The notes: generated from the letters alone by a model not told the origin. 36,761 nucleotides of DNA from Nitratireductor sp. ZSWI3 (GCF_024655565.1 NZ_JANKOF010000043.1:1-36761), one strand, 5' to 3'. Numbered from the stretch's first letter, positions 8,475-15,465 are shown. Translations and numbers: made by a program.

Positions 8475-9215
8475 ATGATCCTCGACGCCGCCCGGGCGGC
8501 CATCAGCCGACTGTTTTCCGCCGAGTTCCGGGCTGTCTTCTTCAAGACGCTGGGGCTGACGCTGCTCGTTCTGGCGGGCCTGTGGCTGGGCGCCAAGGAG
8601 CTGTTCGAGTATCTGGCCCTGCCGTGGTTCGACGCCTTCTTTCCCGACTTGCCGACCTGGGTCGGATGGCTGGGCCTGGTGGCCGGGATCGCCGCCGGCC
8701 TGGGGCTGGCCGTGGCCCTGGCGCTCCTCATCTCGCCGGTCACGGCGATCATCGCCGGGCTTTTCCTGGACGATGTGGCCGAGGTCGTGGAGCGCGAGGA
8801 TTATCCGCAGGATCCGCCGGGCAAGGCGCTGCCGATCCTGCCGGCGCTGGCGCTGTCCATCAAGTTCTTCGGCGTCGTGATCGCCGGCAACATCGTCGCG
8901 TTGCTTCTGCTCCTCGTGCCGGGTGTGAACATCCTCGCCTTCTTCCTGGTCAACGGCTATCTGCTCGGGCGCGAGTTCTTCGAATTCGCCGCGATGCGTT
9001 TCCGTCCGGAAGCCGAGGCGAAGGCGCTGCGCCGGCGCAACGCCGGCACGGTCTTCCTGGCCGGCCTGGTGATCGCCGGCTTCCTCGCCGTGCCGCTCCT
9101 CAACCTTCTGACGCCGCTCTTCGCGGCGGCGATGATGGTGCACCTGCACAAGATGGTCTCGGCAAGGGAGGCGCTCGCCGCCTCGCGCGTGGCCGGCAAT
9201 GGCGCGATGGGTTGA
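8475..9215 (+). CDS. EI24/CysZ-like (DUF540) membrane protein
   Basis: This 246-residue inner-membrane protein has four to six hydrophobic segments: near residues 20-45, 55-90, a long helix pair around 125-165 and a final one near 195-225. The segments ISPVTAIIAGLFLDDVAEVVE, NIVALLLLLVPGVNILAFFLVNGYLLGREFFE and FRPEAEAKALRRRN are typical of the EI24 domain family, which includes the sulfate transporter CysZ. Sulfate transport is possible but unproven here. The start at MILDAAR (8475) gives the usual family N-terminus; ATG at 8433 is an in-frame alternative adding 14 residues, and neither has a strong ribosome-binding site. Confidence 0.85.
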   Translation: MILDAARAAISRLFSAEFRAVFFKTLGLTLLVLAGLWLGAKELFEYLALPWFDAFFPDLPTWVGWLGLVAGIAAGLGLAVALALLISPVTAIIAGLFLDDVAEVVEREDYPQDPPGKALPILPALALSIKFFGVVIAGNIVALLLLLVPGVNILAFFLVNGYLLGREFFEFAAMRFRPEAEAKALRRRNAGTVFLAGLVIAGFLAVPLLNLLTPLFAAAMMVHLHKMVSAREALAASRVAGNGAMG

Positions 9216-9287
9216 ACCCATCCGCAAAATCGGCCATCTCCATCAAAGCCGAAGGCGACCGCGATCGAGCGAGAGGGGGCCATACGC

Positions 9288-9737
9288 ATGAGCGATCTTA
9301 TCCTGGCGATACTCCATCATCTGCTGGTTTTTCTCCTTGCGGCCGTGCTGGCCGGCGAGTTCGTCCTGCTGCGTCCCGGCATCAGCGGCCGGGATCTGAA
9401 GCTGCTGGCGCATATCGACCGTGCCTATGGCGGCATCGCGCTGGCGGTCATTCTGGTCGGCATCGGCCGCGTGCTGCACGGCCTCAAGGGCTGGGAATTC
9501 TATGTCTACAACTGGGCCTTCTGGGCCAAGATGGCGGCTTTCGCGACCGTCGGCCTGCTCTCCATCGCCCCGACCACCCGCATCCGCGGCTGGGCGCGCA
9601 CCGCCGGCAAGGATGCGGCCTATGCCGTGCCCGACGCCGAGGTCTCTGCAGCGCGCCGCTACCTGCGCCTCGAAGTCCTCGTCTTCGCCCTCATCCCGGT
9701 TTTCGCCGCGATGATGGCGCGCGGCGTCGGTTACTGA
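9288..9737 (+). CDS. DUF2214 family membrane protein
   Basis: This 149-residue protein has four predicted membrane helices (about residues 5-27, 45-65, 80-100 and 130-147). Conserved features are HHLLVFLLAAVLAGEFVLLRP at the N-terminus, HIDRAYGGIALAVILVGIGR and the WAFWAKMAAFATVGLLSIAPT segment. The several histidines within helices are reminiscent of small heme- or copper-handling membrane proteins, but the function is unknown. GAGAGGGGG lies 10-18 bases before the ATG. Its stop overlaps the 3' end of nth by 7 bases (convergent). Confidence 0.85.
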   Translation: MSDLILAILHHLLVFLLAAVLAGEFVLLRPGISGRDLKLLAHIDRAYGGIALAVILVGIGRVLHGLKGWEFYVYNWAFWAKMAAFATVGLLSIAPTTRIRGWARTAGKDAAYAVPDAEVSAARRYLRLEVLVFALIPVFAAMMARGVGY

Positions 9738-10474
9738 GCGGCGTCTGCGATCTCCAGCAGGGGCGCGGGAATCTCGTTCGTCTTCTCCGCCGCCTTGCAG
9801 ATGTCGGCGATGACGCAGGCCACGCAAGCGGGCTTGCGCGCCTTGCACACATAGCGCCCGTGCAGGATCAGCCAGTGGTGCGCGTGGCGCATGTATTCGG
9901 CCGGGATGATGTGGACCAGTGTGTCCTCCACCTGTTCCGGCGTCCTGCCGGGGGCGAGCCCCAGCCGGTTGCCGATGCGCAGGATGTGGGTGTCCACCGC
10001 CATCGTCGGCTGGCCGAATGCCATGTTGAGCACCACATTGGCGGTCTTGCGGCCGACGCCGGGAAGCGTCACCAGCGCCTCGCGGCTGTCGGGCACGTGC
10101 GAGCCGTGGTCGCGGATCAGCGCCTCGCAGAGCGCGATGACGTTCTTCGCCTTGTTGCGCCACAGACCGATGGTGCGGATGTAGTCGCCCACCTTCTCCT
10201 CGCCGAGCGCCAGCATCTTCTCGGGCGTGTCGGCGACCTGGAACAGGGCGCGCGTCGCCTTGTTGACCCCGGCGTCGGTCGCCTGCGCCGACAGCACCAC
10301 GGCAACCAGCAGGGTGAAGGCGTTGACGTGCTCCAGTTCGCCGCGCGGTTCCGGCCGCTGGATCGAGAAGCGGCGGAAGATCTCGTGGATCTCGTCGGGC
10401 GTGTAGGCCGTTTTCCACCTGCGCGACCGGGCGGGCCGGCGGGGTGAGGCGATTTTCTTCTTGGGCTTTTCCAT
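9731..10474 (-). CDS. nth: Endonuclease III (DNA glycosylase/AP lyase)
   Basis: This 247-residue base-excision-repair enzyme removes oxidised pyrimidines and nicks AP sites. The helix-hairpin-helix LVTLPGVGRKTANVV spans about 135-149, with catalytic K143 and D161 (in MAVDTHILR). The iron-sulfur motif is complete: C210-x6-C217-x2-C220-x5-C226. The N-terminus has a ~20-residue basic extension, common in alphaproteobacteria. The start at 10474 follows a weak AAGG site. The gene is head-to-head with the DUF2244 gene; the two start codons are only 21 bases apart, so the promoters must overlap each other's coding sequences. Confidence 0.97.
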   Translation of the reverse strand: MEKPKKKIASPRRPARSRRWKTAYTPDEIHEIFRRFSIQRPEPRGELEHVNAFTLLVAVVLSAQATDAGVNKATRALFQVADTPEKMLALGEEKVGDYIRTIGLWRNKAKNVIALCEALIRDHGSHVPDSREALVTLPGVGRKTANVVLNMAFGQPTMAVDTHILRIGNRLGLAPGRTPEQVEDTLVHIIPAEYMRHAHHWLILHGRYVCKARKPACVACVIADICKAAEKTNEIPAPLLEIADAAQ

Positions 10475-10495
10475 GCGCCTTCTATAATCGTCTTG

Positions 10496-10981
10496 ATGGC
10501 CGAAACAAACACCGCAGATGCGCCCTTCTTCCAGGCTTCGCTCACGCCGTATCGCTCGCTGAGCGGGCGCGGCTTCGTGTTGCTGATGGGCGTGCTGCTG
10601 CTTGTCTGGCTGAGCATCGGCGCCGTGTTCCTGCAGATCGGCGCCTGGCCGGTCTTCGGCTTCTTCGGCCTCGACGTGCTGGCCATCTACGTGGCCTTCC
10701 GGCTGAACTACCGGGCCGCCCGCGTGCGCGAGGAGGTGCGCCTGTCCCGCACCAGCCTCGACATCCGCAAGGTGCCGCCCTCGGGCAAGGCGGTGGAGCA
10801 CCATTTCAACCCGTTCTGGACCCGCTTCCGCGTCAGCCGCCACGAGGAGATCGGCATCACCGGCATGGCGGTGGAAATGCGCGGGCGGAGCGTCGCCCTC
10901 GGCAGCTTCCTCAACCCGGAGGACCGGGAGAGCTTCGCCATGGCCTTCGGCCAGGCGCTGGCAACCGCCAAGGGGCGGTGA
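10496..10981 (+). CDS. DUF2244 domain membrane protein
   Basis: This 161-residue protein has two hydrophobic helices (about residues 27-47 and 51-70) followed by a cytoplasmic-type domain of ~90 residues. Family landmarks are FFQASLTPYRSLSGRGF at the N-terminus, FRLNYRAARVREEVRLS after the second helix, and a WTRFRVSRHEEIG segment. DUF2244 is nearly always found beside nth in rhizobia but has no established function. ATG 10496 is preferred; a TTG directly before it would add one residue. It is followed by a spacer and a palindromic repeat. Confidence 0.88.
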   Translation: MAETNTADAPFFQASLTPYRSLSGRGFVLLMGVLLLVWLSIGAVFLQIGAWPVFGFFGLDVLAIYVAFRLNYRAARVREEVRLSRTSLDIRKVPPSGKAVEHHFNPFWTRFRVSRHEEIGITGMAVEMRGRSVALGSFLNPEDRESFAMAFGQALATAKGR

Positions 10982-11060
10982 AGTCTGCAGGAATCGGGTG
11001 GTTCGCCGCTGCGCGAGGGAGCATAGTCATGCTCGACAAAGATCATGACGAGGCGTGGTC

Positions 11061-11182
11061 CTAGTGGTGCGATCCCAACAGATGATACCCATCTGTTGGG
11101 AAAAATCGCCCCACCAGATCAATAGCTTGTGGGCTGACTTGTCGAAACAGATGGGTACCATCTGTTTCGGTCAGACCACTAG
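11061..11182. repeat. RIME-like palindromic intergenic element, copy 2
   Basis: The element is 122 bases bounded by perfect inverted ends CTAGTGGT (11061-11068) and ACCACTAG (11175-11182). It contains two hairpin palindromes: 11074-11100 (CCCAACAGAT/ATCTGTTGGG arms) and 11143-11169 (CGAAACAGAT/ATCTGTTTCG arms). Its reverse complement aligns along its length with copy 1 at 3451-3569, including a central GCCCACAA...TGGTGGGGCGATTTTT stretch. The hairpin sequences differ between copies while arm pairing is kept, which suggests selection on structure. It ends 11 bases before the Shine-Dalgarno of the Ada-like gene. Confidence 0.9.
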
Positions 11183-11206
11183 CGGCCGATGCCAGGAGCA
11201 GATGCC

Positions 11207-12079
11207 ATGAACATGCAAACAGCCCAATTGCTGCGCGACGTGACGCCCGAGGGCGGCGACTACGAGATCGTCCGCCGCGTCGTCGAGAAGATCAGCCTCG
11301 ACTATCGCGACCAACCCTCGCTGGAAGAGATCGCCGCCGAGGTGGGCGATACGCCGACCGGCCTGCAGAAGCTCTTCACGCGCTGGGCGGGCCTGTCGCC
11401 CAAGGCGTTCCTGCAGGCGGTCACGCTCGACCATGCGCGGCGCCTGCTCGATTCCGGCCTGCCGCTGCTCGACACCGCCTTCGAGCTCGGCATGTCCGGG
11501 CCGGGCCGCCTGCACGATCTGTTCGTGACCCATGAGGCGATCTCGCCCGGCGAGTATAAGGCGCGCGGCGCCGGGCTCGTCATCCGTCACGGCTTTCACC
11601 TGTCGCCTTTCGGGCTGGCGCTGATCATGGTCACCGATCGGGGTCTTGCCGGCCTTGCCTTCTGCGATCCAGGCGGCGAACGCACCGCCTTCGAGGACAT
11701 GGCCTCGCGCTGGCCGAATGCCGAGTTCGTCGAGGATATGGGCGCCACGGCGCCTTATGCGGCACGGGTGTTCGATCCCAGCCGCTGGCGTTCCGAAGAG
11801 CCCTTGCGGGTGGTGCTCATCGGCACGGATTTCCAGGTCCGCGTCTGGGATGCGCTGCTGAAGATCCCAATGGGCAAGGCCTGCGCCTATTCCGACATCG
11901 CCGCCCGCATCGGCAAGCCTTCGGCCTCGCGCGCCGTGGGTGCGGCGGTCGGCGCCAACCCCGTCTCCTTCGTCGTGCCCTGCCACCGGGCTGTCGGCAA
12001 GTCTGGGGCGCTGACGGGCTATCACTGGGGCCTGACGCGCAAGCGCGCCATCCTCGGCTGGGAGGCCGGGCAGCTTTAA
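11207..12079 (+). CDS. Ada-like bifunctional AraC regulator / methylated-DNA-protein cysteine methyltransferase
   Basis: This 290-residue protein has an AraC-type helix-turn-helix domain (about residues 20-120: SLEEIAAEVGDTPTGLQKLF, ISPGEYKARG) fused to an O6-methylguanine-DNA methyltransferase (about 125-287). The acceptor motif is PCHR with C259, preceded by GAAVGANPVSFVV and an arginine-finger-type SRAVG. It should repair O6-alkylguanine by irreversible self-alkylation. The N-terminal zinc/phosphotriester domain of E. coli Ada, whose methylated cysteine switches on transcription, is absent, so how regulation is triggered is unclear. Start 11207 has AGGAG at 11194-11198; 11189 is an in-frame but poorer alternative. 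The RIME-like repeat abuts its leader. Confidence 0.92.
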   Translation: MNMQTAQLLRDVTPEGGDYEIVRRVVEKISLDYRDQPSLEEIAAEVGDTPTGLQKLFTRWAGLSPKAFLQAVTLDHARRLLDSGLPLLDTAFELGMSGPGRLHDLFVTHEAISPGEYKARGAGLVIRHGFHLSPFGLALIMVTDRGLAGLAFCDPGGERTAFEDMASRWPNAEFVEDMGATAPYAARVFDPSRWRSEEPLRVVLIGTDFQVRVWDALLKIPMGKACAYSDIAARIGKPSASRAVGAAVGANPVSFVVPCHRAVGKSGALTGYHWGLTRKRAILGWEAGQL

Positions 12080-12093
12080 GGCGTCGCCTTTCC

Positions 12094-12208
12094 GGGCCGA
12101 TGCATTACAGCGCGTGCGTCCATTTGGACGTACAAGGACGCGGTAAGCCCTTGAATCTGCGCATCGGCTTTCCGAAAAGCGATTCCGATTTTCGGGCCGA
12201 TGCGCTAG
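12094..12208. repeat. Rhizobial-type palindromic repeat with two hairpins
   Basis: This repeat fills the gap between the Ada-like gene and ribokinase. One hairpin is built from GCGTCC/GGACGT arms around ATTT (about 12117-12132) inside a larger GCGTCC...GGACGC unit. A second, larger imperfect hairpin at 12161-12203 has GCATCGGC...GCCGATGC outer arms and CGAAAA/TTTTCG inner pairs. GGGCCGATGC occurs at both ends (12094-12103 and 12194-12203) and the unit ends in GCGCTAG. The first hairpin shares its module with the right half of the repeats at 18888-18992 and 24142-24244. Confidence 0.75.
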
Positions 12209-12237
12209 TCTCCCGCAAAAATGCGCGGGAGACTGTC

Positions 12238-13137
12238 TTGATCGTCGTCATCGGGTCCATCAACCTCGATCTCATTGCCACCGTCCATCGCCTGCCCAAG
12301 CCCGGCGAGACCGTGCCGGGCGACACGTTCGTCACCGCGCCGGGCGGCAAGGGGGCGAATCAGGCGCTCGCCGCGGCGCGCGCCGGGGCGGCGACACGGA
12401 TGGTCGGCGCCGTGGGCACCGATCCCTTCGCCGATCAGGCGCTGGCGCTGCTGAAGGAGGCCGGCGTCGGGCTTTCCGCGCTGCACAGGGCGCAAAGCGC
12501 CACGGGCACGGCGCACATCCTGGTCGACAGGGCGGGCGAGAACACCATTGCCGTCGTGCCCGGCGCGAACGGCGAGGTCTCGCCGACCCATGTGGCGCAG
12601 GCCGCGCTCTGCCCCGGCAACCACGTGCTGCTGCAGCTCGAGATCCCGATAGAAACCGTCGGGGCGGGGCTGGAAGCGACGCGGGCGGCCGGTGCCGTCT
12701 CGCTGCTCAACACGGCACCCTACCGGCCGGAGGCGGCGCCGCTGCTCGGCAAGGCCGATTACGTGATCGCCAACGAGACCGAGTTCGATCTTTACGCCGA
12801 GGCGCTGTCGCTGAACGGGGCGGACCGGCGCGCGCGCATGCAGGACTTCGCCCGCACGAGCGGCCGCACGGTGATCGTCACCCTCGGCGCGGACGGTGCC
12901 TGGGCAGCAACGCCCGAAACCTTCCTGACGGTGCCGACCATAAAGATCGCGCCGGTCGACACGGTCGGCGCCGGCGACACGTTCTGCGGCTATCTGGCGA
13001 CGGCGCTCGCCGAGGGGTTGGGGCTCGAGCAGGCATTGCGCCGGGCCACCGTTGCCGGCGCGCTGGCGTGTCTGAAGCCCGGCGCCCAGCCGGCGATCCC
13101 GCTGAAAGCCGAGGTCGACGCGGCGATCGCCAGTTGA
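12238..13137 (+). CDS. rbsK: Ribokinase
   Basis: This 299-residue PfkB-family kinase phosphorylates D-ribose to ribose-5-phosphate. It has the ribokinase-type sugar-binding segment GSINLDLIATVHRLPKPGET at the N-terminus, the GGKGANQALAAARAG signature (residues 36-50) and the DTVGAGDTFCG active site (241-251; catalytic D247). The start is a TTG at 12238 with GGGAGA (12227-12232) five bases upstream; no ATG gives a family-like N-terminus. It starts right after a palindromic repeat. A nucleoside hydrolase close by (13901-14842) could supply its ribose. Confidence 0.93.
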   Translation: MIVVIGSINLDLIATVHRLPKPGETVPGDTFVTAPGGKGANQALAAARAGAATRMVGAVGTDPFADQALALLKEAGVGLSALHRAQSATGTAHILVDRAGENTIAVVPGANGEVSPTHVAQAALCPGNHVLLQLEIPIETVGAGLEATRAAGAVSLLNTAPYRPEAAPLLGKADYVIANETEFDLYAEALSLNGADRRARMQDFARTSGRTVIVTLGADGAWAATPETFLTVPTIKIAPVDTVGAGDTFCGYLATALAEGLGLEQALRRATVAGALACLKPGAQPAIPLKAEVDAAIAS

Positions 13138-13191
13138 GGGCTGGACGCCGCCGCACGGTCGTGCATTGTGAGCCTTCGCAGGAGAACGCCG

Positions 13192-13809
13192 ATGTCGCTC
13201 GAGACCTACACCGCCTTTGTCATCGTCTGCCTGATCGCGACCGTGGTTCCAGGTCCCACCAACATGCTGATCGTGGCCAATGGAATGCGCCACGGCGTGC
13301 GGGCCGGGCTGTTGAACGTCGTCGGCACGCTGGTCTCCCTGTCGATCATGATCGCTGTCGCCGGCATAGGCCTGACCTCGCTGATCGAGGTCGCAGGCCA
13401 CTGGTTCGAGTGGATCAAGCTTGTCGGTGCAGCTTATCTGTGCTGGCTCGGCTGGAAGATGATCCGCGCCAGCGGCGAGGCGGCCGAAGATCGCCCGGCG
13501 AACGCCGCCCCCCGCCGCGGTTTCTTCATGCAGGGCTTTCTGGTGTCGATGGGCAACCCGAAGCAGCTTCTCTTCTTCGGTGCGCTCTTGCCGCAGTTCA
13601 TCGATCCTGCCGCCAGCCACGCCGTGCAGATCGCCATCATGGGCGGTACGGCACTGCTCTTCTCGGCGGTCTCCGACGGCAGCTATGCAGTCGCTTCCGG
13701 GAGCATCGGCCGGCGCCTGACGCCGCGCCGCGTGCGACAGATCGCGCGCGTCGGTGGCGGCTTCCTCATGGGCGGCGGCCTGTGGATCGCGCTTTCGCGG
13801 ACGCGATAA
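13192..13809 (+). CDS. LysE/RhtB family amino-acid exporter
   Basis: This 205-residue protein has about six membrane helices and the family hallmark VPGPTNMLIVANGMRHG (about residues 20-36), followed by GAAYLCWLGWKMIR and FFMQGFLVSMGNPKQLLFFGALLPQF. LysE-type translocators export basic or neutral amino acids and homoserine lactones; the substrate here is unknown. The start at 13192 rather than 13168 is supported by GCAGGAG (13179-13184 region) 7-8 bases upstream. It lies between ribokinase and a convergent nucleoside hydrolase and ends just before a palindromic repeat. Confidence 0.9.
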   Translation: MSLETYTAFVIVCLIATVVPGPTNMLIVANGMRHGVRAGLLNVVGTLVSLSIMIAVAGIGLTSLIEVAGHWFEWIKLVGAAYLCWLGWKMIRASGEAAEDRPANAAPRRGFFMQGFLVSMGNPKQLLFFGALLPQFIDPAASHAVQIAIMGGTALLFSAVSDGSYAVASGSIGRRLTPRRVRQIARVGGGFLMGGGLWIALSRTR

Positions 13810-13821
13810 AGCCTTTGCAAG

Positions 13822-13890
13822 ACCATTTTGCAGTCAGGTGGAATCACCTGACGTCCGCATAAATGCGGAAAAACAAGAAGATCGAGCGCC
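13822..13890. repeat. Palindromic repeat family B, copy 1 (right side truncated)
   Basis: The copy has two adjacent hairpins: TCAGGTG/CACCTGA around GAAT (13834-13851 region) and TCCGCAT/ATGCGGA around AA (13854-13869). The right side breaks off at GAGCGCC (about 13890), without the CTAG end seen in the 18888 and 24142 copies. It sits between the LysE-type and nucleoside hydrolase genes, which converge, and could act as a bidirectional terminator. Confidence 0.85.
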
Positions 13891-13900
13891 GGTCGCCGGC

Positions 13901-14842
13901 TCAGAGCCGGGCCAGGCGCTCGGTGAGCAACGCGAAAAAGCCGTCATGGTCGATGTCGCGCATGACCAGGGCGTTCTGCGGCCGGTCGGTGACGCGCCAC
14001 CAGTCGACGACGGTCATGCCCATGGTGAGCTCGGAGCCGGTCTCCACCGCGACGTTGCAGAGGCGCCCTGCGAACAGCTCGGGCTTCAGCAGATAGGCGA
14101 TGACGCAGGGGTCGTGCAGCGGCCCTCCGTCGGTGCCGTATTTCTGCTCGTCGAAGCGCTCGAAGAAGTCGAGCATCTCGGCCGCCGCGATGCCGACCTT
14201 CGTGCCGAGGTCGCGCAGCGCCGCAACGCGTTTGCGCGTCGTTAGCGCCTTGTGGGTGACATCGAGTGGCATCATGACGATCGGCGCGCCCGAGCGCAGC
14301 ACGATGTCGGCGGCGTGCGGGTCGACATAGATGTTGAACTCCGCCGAGGGCGTGACGTTGCCGCCCTCGAAGAAGCCGCCGCCCATCAGCACGATTTCGC
14401 CGATGCGGGGGACGATCCGCGGCTCGCGGGCGATTGCCAGCGCGATGTTGGTGAGCGGCCCCAGCGGACAGAGGGTGACCTCGCCCGACTCGTGCGCCAG
14501 CAGCGTCTCGATGATGAAATCGACGGCGTGCCGGTCCTGGAGCGGCATCTGCGGCTCCGGCAGGTCCGGTCCGTCGAGGCCCGTTCGGCCATGCACCTCT
14601 TCCGCCGTCACCAGATCGCGCAGCAGGGGGCGTGCGGCGCCGGCGAACACTTTCGTGCCGGGCCGGCCGGCCAGCTCGCACACCTTGCGGGCGTTCTTCT
14701 CCGTCAGGGCCAGCGGCACGTTGCCGGCAACGGCGGTGATGCCCAGCACCTCCAGCTCGGGGCTCGCCAGCGCCAGCAGAATGGCAAGCGCATCGTCCTG
14801 GCCGGGATCGGTATCGATAATGATCTTGCGCGCTGCCGTCAT
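13901..14842 (-). CDS. Inosine/uridine-preferring nucleoside hydrolase
   Basis: This 313-residue enzyme hydrolyses ribonucleosides to free base and ribose. The calcium-binding signature IIIDTDPGQDDALAI is at residues 7-21, the usual position. The VLMGGGFFEGGNVTPSAEFNIYVDPHAA segment (ribose binding) and a C-terminal histidine/aspartate region (HDPCVIAYLL) are present. Exact nucleoside preference cannot be told. GGAG lies about 9 bases before the ATG. It is divergent from the heat-shock gene ibpA, whose RpoH-type promoter begins only 18 bases beyond this start codon. It converges on LysE with a repeat between them. Confidence 0.95.
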   Translation of the reverse strand: MTAARKIIIDTDPGQDDALAILLALASPELEVLGITAVAGNVPLALTEKNARKVCELAGRPGTKVFAGAARPLLRDLVTAEEVHGRTGLDGPDLPEPQMPLQDRHAVDFIIETLLAHESGEVTLCPLGPLTNIALAIAREPRIVPRIGEIVLMGGGFFEGGNVTPSAEFNIYVDPHAADIVLRSGAPIVMMPLDVTHKALTTRKRVAALRDLGTKVGIAAAEMLDFFERFDEQKYGTDGGPLHDPCVIAYLLKPELFAGRLCNVAVETGSELTMGMTVVDWWRVTDRPQNALVMRDIDHDGFFALLTERLARL

Positions 14843-14859
14843 GGGGTGGCTCCAAAATG

Positions 14860-14888
14860 CTTGAAACGGGGTTTTTGAGGGACCATAT
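14860..14888 (+). promoter_or_regulatory. RpoH (sigma-32) promoter of ibpA
   Basis: CTTGAA (14860-14865) and CCATAT (14883-14888) are separated by 17 bases, an excellent match to the alphaproteobacterial heat-shock promoter consensus. Transcription is predicted to start near 14895, directly ahead of the thermometer leader. Confidence 0.8.
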
Positions 14889-14894
14889 CAGTGG

Positions 14895-14956
14895 GGACGA
14901 AGGGAATGCCTGACGGGTTTCCTTCTACCGATGTCGCTCTTCGAGGACAAAACAAA
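14895..14956 (+). promoter_or_regulatory. ROSE-type RNA thermometer in the ibpA leader
   Basis: The ~62-base leader folds by eye into two hairpins. The first pairs GAAGGGAA (14899-14906) with TTTCCTTC (14918-14925). The second pairs TGTCGCT (14932-14938) with AGGACA (14944-14949), leaving the G of UCGCU bulged. UCGCU opposite the AGGA Shine-Dalgarno (14944-14947) is the defining U(U/C)GCU feature of ROSE elements, which block translation at normal temperature and melt on heat shock. The leader is shorter than many four-hairpin ROSE elements. Confidence 0.8.
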
Positions 14957-15382
14957 ATGACGCGTATGACGCCTTTCTCGAACCCTCTCCTTCTCGGGTT
15001 CGACAGTATGGAAAAAACGCTCGAGCGGATCGCGAAATCCGGCGATGGCTACCCGCCATACAATATCGAGCGGATCCGCGCGGAAAACGGGCGCGGCGAG
15101 ACGTTGCGCATAACGCTTGCGGTTGCAGGCTTCAGCGCGGAAGATCTCGACGTAACCACCGAGGAGAACCAGCTCGTGATCCGCGGTCGCCAGAGCGACG
15201 AAGGCGAACGGGAATATCTGCATCGCGGTATCGCCGCCCGCCAGTTCCAGCGCATGTTCGTCCTGGCGGAAGGAATGCGGGTTCTGGGCGCGGATCTGAA
15301 GAACGGGCTTCTTTCCATCGACCTCGACAGGCCGGAGCCCGAACGGCTGGTACAGAAAATAAACATTTCCGTGAAAGACTGA
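14957..15382 (+). CDS. ibpA: Small heat-shock protein, Hsp20/IbpA family
   Basis: This 141-residue holdase chaperone binds unfolding proteins. The N-terminus MTRMTPFSNPLLLGFDSMEKTLERI is typical of rhizobial class A small heat-shock proteins. The alpha-crystallin domain runs from about residue 35 (YPPYNIERI) to 130, with LRITLAVAGFSAEDLDVT, the QLVIRGRQ strand and the GADLKNGLLSIDL segment (A-x-x-x-N-G-L-L). The ATG at 14957 follows the AGGA that is sequestered in the ROSE hairpin; a longer open frame from 14891 would run through the thermometer and is rejected. It precedes a DUF1150 gene, its usual partner. Confidence 0.95.
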   Translation: MTRMTPFSNPLLLGFDSMEKTLERIAKSGDGYPPYNIERIRAENGRGETLRITLAVAGFSAEDLDVTTEENQLVIRGRQSDEGEREYLHRGIAARQFQRMFVLAEGMRVLGADLKNGLLSIDLDRPEPERLVQKINISVKD

Positions 15383-15451
15383 CACAGTTGTCATATTCGG
15401 GAGGAAACCGGACGGGCTGGCCCGGCCGGAATCTAGCTCTTCAGCGGGCAG

Positions 15452-15465
15452 GTTTCCATGGAAAC
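15452..15465. promoter_or_regulatory. Perfect 14-base palindrome upstream of DUF1150
   Basis: GTTTCCATGGAAAC lies 21 bases ahead of the DUF1150 ATG. It could be a small hairpin in the ibpA-DUF1150 transcript or a dimeric regulator site; nothing in the sequence separates these. Confidence 0.3.

Noticed and set aside
11019-11034. Small hairpin GAGCAT-AGTC-ATGCTC after the DUF2244 gene as a terminator
   Set aside because: The 6-bp stem has no T-run and is too short to call a terminator; it could be a remnant of a repeat.
14891-14956. 22-codon N-terminal extension of ibpA
   Set aside because: It would translate through the ROSE hairpins and the sequestered Shine-Dalgarno; residues from 14957 match the family start.
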